Of a stretch of 64,000 nt of DNA, positions 55,993 through 64,000 are shown piece by piece; the first letter of the stretch is position 1, and each line of letters starts with the position of its first letter. Below the pieces are notes generated by a model, which saw only the letters and a list, made by a program, of their open reading frames with translations, was not told the DNA's origin and made no database searches. A program made the translations under genes and the position numbers. Origin of the DNA: Hydractinia symbiolongicarpus (lineage: Eukaryota > Cnidaria > Hydrozoa > Anthoathecata > Hydractiniidae); NCBI RefSeq assembly GCF_029227915.1, contig NC_079878.1, positions 19,344,001-19,408,000 on the forward strand, given 5' to 3'.

Positions 55993-58630
55993 GAACACAC
56001 ATACCGTGAAACAATTATGTGATGAAGCTAAAAGCCGTGGACTTACGGGGTATTATAAGCTACGCAAAGCTGAATTGGTTACACTATTGGAGAATGTAGC
56101 ACAATACGCCCGGAGACCACCTTAAAGGCTTCCAGGTAAACCAACGGAAGACGTACCGCAGTATGCTTGGAGGCCACCTAAAAGGCTTCCAGTTAAACCA
56201 ACGGAGGACGTACCACAGAGACTGCCTAGAAGGCCTGGACAACGAAAGCCGGTAAGGACGGTAATCATACTACCAACGCCGGAGGCCATGGATATTTTTG
56301 AGAAACAGAAGCTGTCAAAAAATCGTTCCATTGTAATGGATGGAATTAAGAGATTTTATAACCGGTTTGTGAACGCTGTCCCCAAACCTATAAAAGAGGG
56401 GGTCAAGAGTACATTTGCGACCCTTAAACGTACGGTGATGAATCTCTATAACGGGGCAACCAACACAAGGCCTACACTCCATGACGAGGTAGAAAAAGAG
56501 GCCGGGGAAGATTATCTCTACGAACAGCCGGGGGAAGATTTTACGCCACGGGAACATAGGCATGCTCATAACAGGACATATCGAAGTTTCCGCATTCCCG
56601 GCATAGGAGGGGCCGACGTTGACGGGTATATGGGGATGGTGCGACCAAACGTGAAAACCTTGGTTGGGGACCAGGTAGAAGATATGGGGTAGGCAAAGGT
56701 ACAGATGTCACTATGGATTATGTGGAAGAAGCCGTCAATTATAGAGGGGCTAACGACATTGATGTTTGCCCAAATCAAAACACAGGTGTGGAAAACCCAG
56801 CACTACCCAAAAGTGGTTTTACAATCAGTAGAATCCTACACCTCGATGTAGATTTTCACGAATTGAGGCTAACAAGGGGTTCATCGTACATCGAACTACC
56901 CAAATGGATATAATCAAAGAAGGCCTTCATTAACCCGGTGAATGAAGACGAGAAATGCTTCAAGTGGGCCGTTATAGCTTCCTTACATCATGAGGAGATA
57001 GGGAGGAACACGAATTGAATATCTCAGATAAAATCCTGCGTAGAACTCTACAATTGGAAGGGTATAGAGTTCCCAACAAGTATCAAAAGTATATCCAAGC
57101 TCGAAGATAATAACTCGGGTATTGCGGTAAACGTATTGTACGTAATGGAGAAGAAGATCAACATCCAAATGTTGATAATAATGATGATAATGCCTAATGT
57201 TGTACTCGTCAATCCGAGTACAACATTAGGCGCAACAAGCAAGTTAATCTGTTGCTTATAACAGATAACAAAAAGAACCACTACAAAGCCATCAAATCCC
57301 TATCGAGACTCCTAGGTAGTGAGACCTCGAAAAATACGGCAAAAATGCACTTCTGTCTAAACTGCCTACAGGCCTTTCCCACGGTTGAATCGAGGGACAA
57401 GTACTATAGATATTGCACCGACCACGAGGCTGTTAAAATTACGATGCCAAATGAGGCTGAAAAGTGGCTATACCATAGGGATGGCCAACAGCAATTCAGG
57501 GTAACCTTTCCTATCTATGCCGACTTCGAGAATCTACTCATCCCAGTAAAAGATGCCAGGCTCAAAAGGACTAAAAAGCTAAGCAAGCATGTCCCGTCTA
57601 GCTGGTGTACCTATAGCACCTTTGCCTATGGGGATGCACCAGATCCCCTAACAGTCAACTGAATGAGGACTGTGTAACGAAGTTCGTGAACCACCTGGAG
57701 GATGAGGTGAAAAGACTATATTATACCTACCCACAACGGGGCATGCTGCCTATAACGGAGGTCCTAAAAAGGAACATGATGAGGCATCGAAATGCCACAT
57801 CTGCCTAAAGCCCTTCGATGACAGCAAGAATAACCGCAAAGTTAGGGACCATTGTCATTATACGGTAAAGTATCGAGGCGCAGTGCATAACAGTTGCAAT
57901 TTGAAGTATAAGATACCTAGCCACATACCTGTCATCTTTCACAATCTCAGCGGGTATGATGCGCACCTGTTCATACGGGAATTGGGTGAGAAGTACGACA
58001 CCCAGGACATCGGTTGTATTGCTGAGAATACGGAGAAATATACCAGTTTCAATGTCAAAATCAAGGTATCACTTGGAGGTATGAGCTATGGTGATGGTGA
58101 GAAGTACAAGACCATAGAGATTCGGTTCATAGATTCCTGCCGATTCATGCCCTCAAGCCCAGACAAATTGGCAGGCAACCTCATTGGTACAAACGCCGCA
58201 GGTATGCAGTGTCAGCAGTGTCAGCAGTATGCAGATACCTGTCTTGAATCCCAGAGCATAGACGCTGAATACATGGCAAAATTCTACTGTAAAAATTGCG
58301 ACTCAAATACTACAAAGCAGCTTAATCAGGACCGGGCAAAGGCAAACGTACCATCCATGGCCAAGTTCATCGACAAAGATGATGCCTTCAGGCTGATGCT
58401 GAGAAAGGGCGTGTATCCTTACGACTATATGGACGATTGGCAGTGATTCGAAGAGTCGGAACTACCTCCCAAGGAGGCGTTCTACAGCAAGCTGAACATG
58501 AAGGGGATCAGCGACAGGGACCATGAATATGTAAAAAAGGTATGGAATGTCATTACCCCAGAGGGTGATAACGTCACCATGGGGGACTACCATGACAAAT
58601 ACCTGGCCATAGACGTCCTGATATACTAAC
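55993..58630 (+). pseudogene. Broken Polinton-type gene region with a protein-primed DNA polymerase B
   Basis: Several plus-strand frames, separated by frameshifts and stops, lie in order. First (55993-56692): a short SAP-like N-terminal helix pair (KSRGLTGYYKLRKAELV), a proline/arginine-rich stretch with a ~55-bp duplication (56110-56220), and a basic helical part. Then (56713-58440): KWAVIASLHH, YADFENL (exonuclease motif I, D and E present), a CHICLKPF...RDHCHY...HNSCNL zinc-like cluster and FHNLSGYDAHLFIRELG (exonuclease motif II). The palm and terminal-protein regions are missing because homology stops near 58630. Polintons are large animal DNA transposons related to viruses. At least five reading breaks are visible. 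Neither terminal repeat was found. Confidence 0.65.
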
Positions 58631-58639
58631 TACAGGATT

Positions 58640-59598
58640 ATAAAATGTGGAGTACCTTAATTTTAGGACAATTTTAGGACCAACGTTGTTTCTTATTTAT
58701 ATCAATGATATATTTACAGCATCTACTCTCTTAAATTCAATTTTATTTGCCGATGATACAAATTTATTCTTTACTCATAAAGATATAAACGTACTTTTTG
58801 AAACTACTAACATAGAATTGACCAAATTGGCTGATTGGTTTAAAGCAAATAAATTATCCCTTAACACTTCAAAAACTAGATATACCTTTTTTCACAAACT
58901 TAGTAAAAAAGATGAAATACCTCTTAGGTTACCTGGATTAGTTATTGATCATGTAAACATAAGAAGAGAATATTCAATGAAATTTCTTAGAGTTCTCCTG
59001 GACAAAAATTTAACTTGGAGAGAACATATTAAATTAGTGAAAACAAAGTTTCCAAAAGCTTAGGAATCTTATATAGAGCCAGTTTCGCTTTAAATAAGAA
59101 CTGCTTAAAAAGCATATATTTTTCCTTTATACACTGCTATTTAAATTATGCAAACATTGCATGGGGTAGCACTTATATGACAAAGTTAAAAAACTGCACA
59201 CTCAGCAAAAACTTGCCAGTAGGATTATATTACGGCAGTACAAATGTTTCCATTCTAAACAACTGCTAAAAGAACTGGGTATTCAAGATGTATGTCAGCT
59301 AAACATTTTTCAAGTCCTTATTTTCATGTATAAGATTGAAAATTTATTAGCACCAAATATATTCATTACATTATTTAAGAAAGTTCAACATAAATATCCA
59401 ACTAGATTTTCAGGTAACAATTTTCTTCGGCCAAAAATCATATCTACTGTAACAAAATTGTCAATATCAAACCGAGGCCCAAAACTCTGGAGCATGCTTC
59501 TAAATGATGAAATAAAAAACATTCCATCTACAAAACAATTTAACATTGCTCTAAGAAATCAGCTGTTACGAAGTAATAACGAACAAGTCTTCTTCTGA
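58640..59598 (+). mobile_element. CR1-like LINE, 5'-truncated, inserted in the Polinton relic
   Basis: Starts inside the RT (ILGPTLFLIYINDI), keeps an intact active-site box (FADDTNLFFTHKD) and continues KLADWFKANKLSLNTSKT, VLLDKNLTWREHI. After a frameshift near 59060 it reads the C-terminal thumb/tail (YPTRFSGNNF, NRGPKLWSMLL) to a stop at 59598. Typical 5' truncation. It begins exactly where polymerase homology ends, so it probably caused that break. The 3' UTR end was not located. Confidence 0.75.
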
Positions 59599-60084
59599 AA
59601 CAACACCACGTGTGATAATTAAACGCTTTTTTATTTATTTAACATAACATTTAATATTTTATTAAGTTTTTAGTTATCGATTTTTATTTGACGCTCTTTT
59701 TGATAACGGCTATGTAAGGTGTGAGATGATAAGACTGCATAGTCTTCTACTTACTCCTGCCATTTTATTCTACGTACCTGATATACTTATATATATATCA
59801 CACTGTAGAAATTTATGCTTGAAATTATGCGTATGTAGAACTTGTATCTGTAATTTTGAAATAGTTGTATATAAATTTCTTTTGGCGAAAAAAAACCAAA
59901 AAAAACCGACAACTTATAATCGATAACCACTTGGTATTAAAGTGCATTATAGCGCGCCATAAGAAAGGAGGCGTCCGTTTGTCTTTTTCCGGCCGATGTG
60001 CGTGCACCTTTTCCAGGGTCCAGCCATGCTGTACCCAGGAGTATTCAGTAGCGCTCTGCAAAAACACATTGGTAAACAAGAAAG
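59599..60084. other. LINE 3' region and 5' flank of the thioredoxin-PUB gene
   Basis: AT-rich until ~59935. The last ~140 bases before the ATG are GC-richer, consistent with a promoter and 5' UTR, but no TATA box or initiator can be singled out. Confidence 0.4.
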
Positions 60085-63000
60085 ATGGCGGACAGAGTAG
60101 TTGCAATTAGCTCTGATAAGCAATATCAAGAGGAATTGAAGATTGTTTCTGATCACCAACTTGTTGTTATTGACTTCTTTGCTACTTGGTAAGCTATACA
60201 TATGTATATCTACAACGATAAAAACAGCTTCTTTTTTGTAAGCTTCCAAGTTTTATTCTCTTCATTCCTTCATTTAGCAGGCAGTTTTTTACATGGTGTG
60301 AATATTATGGTGTTTTATATCATAAAATTACAAAGGAATTAAAACCATGGATAAAAACGAGACTGTCAATAAGCCGCATATGCTGTAAAAAGTGCAGCGC
60401 GTTTTCAGGCAAGTTCAGCGTTTTGAAAAAAATTCAAGTATTTACCTGAAAAACCCTGCATAGACCCCTACAATGCCAGAAAAAATAGTTTTTGATAAGA
60501 TTTACTTGATAAATAACTTATATATAAACTTTATTAACTCCTTTCTCTTCAAGTGCCTTCTTCTAACTTTTGTCTCCATGGTATGTTACAAGGAATTGCA
60601 TTTCAGGAATGCTCCGGCAAGGTCAGGAAAGTGCGGACAGTTTTGTCGGAGGACAACTGCCATTTTAATTTGAAAACTTGCCTAAACTTGATCCACCTCA
60701 TCTGACGTCTGCCCTTGCAGAAATATCCACTGTAACAAAGCCTGTAGCTAAGTTTGCCATTTAATACCATAATACCAATTTCACCGGTACCAAAAAACCT
60801 GTGTACTTCACAGCACAGACAGCCTAAACATCACTGGAGTAACTCACACCCACCCTGTTCATGGACATTTTTGCAAAGTTGTTTTAAGAGATAGTGAGCA
60901 GAGTTCCCAGATCATCACTAAAGCTGTTAGAATCAAAAAAACGTCTGATGTCCATAATTTATTTGTAAAAAATCAGCATTAAAAACTAAATTTATGACCC
61001 ACCCCTCCCATAGTTACATCACTACTAAATTTGAGAAAAATCAACAGAAACAAAAATTTGACAGAAGAGAAAAGATGTCAACCATCAGCGCACATACCCT
61101 CACATTCATCATTCCAATCGCATGAAAAATGGTCCCACTTGTTTCGCAACAGACGCTCAGGTTTAGCAAAAGCTGCTTTACCTGTCGTAAAACAGGACAT
61201 CATAGAATATTTTGCAAAAAAGGACTAGAAACATGGTTAAAAAAAATTTCCCACTAGTTAGGTTTCTTTTCTTCATTTTCTCCATTAAGCCACTTTCTTT
61301 TTGATATAAATTTGTAAAGAAAAAATTGATAAAAAAAATTGTTAAAATTTAGCCTCCCAAAAAATTTGCCCATCCACCCAATAGTGTCATTTTGACACTA
61401 ATTTTAGAAAAATAGATATGTGCATCACCCCTAAATGTTATGGTCAATCTGCAAACCAGGGATCTACCCAGGTATTTTTTGTTCTGTCATTTTTGTTTAC
61501 TGCCATAAGGGATGTAGCTTAGCTGTCATAAATGTGTTCTAGATTTTGTATTCCGAATGCACAGCCATCATTGGTTACAATAAATAACCAGTGTATAACT
61601 CTCAAAACAACATATCTCATGTGTTATGCTCTTTTGTGCTTAATTGTAGGGGGGGGGGGGGGGGGGTTCAAATTGCACTTTTTCGAATTTTTCACCCCTA
61701 AAATCATTTTATGACCCCCCCCCATTTTATTGAATTTGAGAATGAGACCCACCTCCTCGTTTTTATAACACCCCCCCCCCCCCCCATATTAAGTATTTTG
61801 GATATCACAAAGCTTTTCTTATAATCAAAACACAACTCTCTTTTGGAACAAATCTCAAGAACAAATACTATTTACAGGTGAAAAATAACAAATATCAACA
61901 AAATGTCAGCACAGTTTATTCCTTAAACATGTCAAAAGCATTGTTATCTTTATTTTTAGTTGTTACACTAGTTTTAGTTTATTTAAAGTTAGTCGATTTA
62001 TCCCCCCCTCCCTTCCCAACCTCCCCCCATTTTACAGAAAATTTCGTAATACCCCCTTAGGTCATTATATTATGACCCCCCCTCTCACTTTAAGAAATTT
62101 CTTCGGATTACCCACCCCCCTGCTTATTCGACCCCCTACAATTAAGCACAAGAGTAATGTATGTCAAGCTTTTGTTTTTGTTGATTATCTCAAGTATGTC
62201 TACTAAAGTAAAAGCAAGTTTTAGCCAATCTGACTGTAAAACATCTGATTTGGTATGGTTAAATTTACAAAGATACTTTATCTGGTCTCTAATTGGGAAG
62301 TGCATGTGCTGATAAGAGCAAAACTCTAATATGGTGCGTAGGTTGAGGCAATTGTCTAATCTGCTACTTATTATTACATATTTGGTGATCACCAGGAGCA
62401 TGTTTCTTGCTTTAAACCCTTAGTGCTATGTTGGAGTTTATACTATTATGGCAATTGCCATATGGGTAGCTTTACTGTTGTTTCCCAAGAATATGTGGGA
62501 ATTTTTGACAAAGGAATTTTTTTTGTAAATACAAAAATTAAAAACTTATATATATAAACTTTATTCTTTAAAGTTTCAACCAAAATAGCAAAGCCTTAAA
62601 ATTAAAAAAACTGACAGAGGGCAATTTATGACGTTAATGTATATTTAGAAAGCAGAAAGATGTGAAGTAAAATCTGATTTAATTTTTAAATTAATTAACT
62701 AGTAATAAATTTATTAAGAGTGTTGATAAGACACAAATCTGTCCATGTAGAAGGGTGTGTCAGGGCCACTTTTCACGTAAAGTTAATGGTTTTCTTTCGA
62801 CGGCCTCCACACTTTCCTGAATTTGCTTAAATTACTACCAAAAGGCAAAACAAGACTCTTAATTATGTTGACAGGGCAACAAAGGTACTATTTCTCCTTA
62901 CTTGATACAGGTACAATCACTATAATGGAAATAACAAATGCAACCACTTGTTTTCACAAATCTGGTATTTATACCCCTTTTCAATAATAACCATCCTGTT

Positions 63001-64000
63001 TTATAATAAAATATATTATGATGAAAGGGGTGGAAAAGTCTATATTTTTCAATTTTCTTCTCTTTTTATCTTCAGGTGTGGTCCATGTCACATGATTGCA
63101 CCAAAATTTACTGAGTTGAGTTCAAAATATTTAAATGTAAAATTTTTAAAAGTGGATGTTGATAAATGCCAGGTATTATTTAACAATAAATTGTGTATGA
63201 ATTGATGGTAGACCTTTTTATTGGTTGTGAAGGGAATTTCTTTCTTTTTAAAGTTTACTGCAGTTAAATATGATATCAAAGCAATGCCAACATTTATTTT
63301 CATCAAACAAAACAAGGAAGTTGATCGCATCCGTGGAGGTGATCCTACGAAACTGGAATCAGCTGTAATTCAATGGATGGGAACTTCATTTCAACTGGTA
63401 CGAAATGTCCTGTAAAAATGACATATCATCTTTTTAAGGGGTGGTCTTTTCTTTCTATGCCTGCTTATCATTGGATACTCTAATAGGTCTGAGTTGCTAT
63501 ATTTTTTACAGGAACCAGATCCACAGAGAATAGCAGTGGGACGCAGTTTTCCCGCTTTTTCAGACCTACTAAAAAATGAGAGGAAAGAATTTGATATTGC
63601 GTCGGATCTTTTGGTTAGATTTGCAAGCAATGTCCTAAGAGACCCCCAAAATTTAAAATACAGACAGATCAAACTTACAAATGAAATCTTTATGAATAAA
63701 ATTCTGCCTGTGCTTGGTGCAGTTGATTGTCTTTTTACAATGGGCTTTGAAGAGGTAACTGCATTATATTATCTTAAGAATAAAAACATAAGCATGCTAA
63801 TCATACAAGATAAAGTCATTCAAACACTTTTTTACTTGTAGATTTAATACAGAGAGTTTACCAGTAAATCTACTAAATTTATCTCTCTCTTGGATGTTTG
63901 CTTTTGTTAGACTTATTAATTTCTTTATATAAATAATTTTTGTAGATGGCAGACAGATTGCTGTTACCACCAGCGTCATCCCTTGAAAATTTGCACGCAT
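60085..64000 (+). CDS. NGLY1: Thioredoxin-PUB protein, probable peptide:N-glycanase (NGLY1/PNG1), 3' partial
   Basis: Exons 60085-60188, 63076-63172, 63254-63397, 63512-63754 and 63946-64000 (window edge), phases consistent, 214 residues so far. Residues 1-112 are a thioredoxin domain with intact active site (FFATW joined to CGPC across the intron, then VDVDKCQ and the cis-Pro segment AMPTF). Residues ~130-214 are a PUB domain (LVRFASNVLRDPQNLKYRQI, KILPVLGAVDCLFTMGFEE) closest to the NGLY1 PUB, which binds p97/VCP. The transglutaminase-like catalytic part would lie downstream. C. elegans PNG-1 also has an N-terminal thioredoxin. The naming rests on the PUB similarity. The ATG at 60085 is the first in frame and follows a GC-richer leader. 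Confidence 0.8.
60189..63075 (+). other. Repeat-bearing intron 1 of the thioredoxin-PUB gene
   Basis: Splits the Trp codon of the WCGPC active site (donor GTAAGC, acceptor TTCAG). It contains a C-rich TIR element at 61629-62154. A 65-codon frame at 61031-61228 is unrecognised. Otherwise nothing specific. Confidence 0.7.
61629..62154. mobile_element. C-rich TIR element, 526 bp
   Basis: Left end CTCTTTTGTGCTTAATTGTA then a G run; right end (reverse complement) CTCTTGTGCTTAATTGTAGG. The interior alternates CCCCC runs with CATTTTA/GAAATTT words, as at both ends of the split relative at 22064-26007. Poly-G (about 61649-61667) and poly-C (about 61770-61785) tracts are conspicuous. No coding capacity. 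Confidence 0.7.

Noticed and set aside
61031-61228. 65-codon frame in the intron of the thioredoxin-PUB gene
   Set aside because: Moderately protein-like but unrecognised, with no splice sites in phase with the flanking exons.

Overview
The window reads as AT-rich, intron-rich animal nuclear DNA, most likely from a cnidarian and plausibly a hydrozoan. This is inferred from three things: metazoan-type split genes with short exons and GT/AG introns, host proteins of animal type (FYVE/armadillo, eIF1, thioredoxin-PUB), and a repeat load I associate with cnidarian genomes (Penelope, Polinton, PIF/Harbinger, pogo/Tigger, CR1/RTE-like LINEs, Helitrons, a RAG1-N-like family). There is no bacterial-style gene density. 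Species assignment is not certain.

Only three host genes can be supported. (1) Positions 222-18203, + strand: 14 coding exons whose phases all agree. They encode a FYVE zinc finger followed by armadillo-like helical repeats; the 5' end lies outside the window. (2) Positions 42039-42834, - strand: the last two coding exons of translation initiation factor eIF1; the first coding exon was not found. (3) Positions 60085-64000, + strand: the first five exons of a thioredoxin-PUB protein, best explained as a peptide:N-glycanase (NGLY1/PNG1) with an N-terminal thioredoxin domain; it runs off the right edge.

Nearly everything else is mobile DNA. Intron 1 of the FYVE gene holds several TIR elements, including a 1.74-kb TA-flanked one carrying a tandem array, and a tRNA-derived SINE. 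Positions 20.7-26.0 kb hold a pogo/Tigger deletion derivative and a C-rich TIR element that seems to have been split by an RTE-like LINE. Positions 26487-34750 are eight Helitron-like units joined head to tail with no spacer. Positions 35.5-41.3 kb carry PIF/Harbinger-type MITEs, a second pogo/Tigger derivative and a CR1-like LINE fragment.

Positions 45629-48930 are a Penelope-like element with a 765-codon reverse transcriptase/GIY-YIG reading frame. It is joined head to head to an inverted partial copy, and the pair is bracketed by one 11-bp direct repeat. Its terminal repeats contain a hammerhead-ribozyme-like motif. A deleted relative lies at 54405-55412. Positions 51.9-52.8 kb hold a decayed RAG1-N-terminal-like (RING) gene, and 56.0-58.6 kb a broken Polinton-type DNA polymerase region truncated by a LINE.

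The most interesting material is structural: the Helitron concatemer with a dense set of CRE-like octamers, the Penelope composite with hairpin junctions, and recurrent transposase genes that keep their DNA-binding ends while losing the catalytic core.
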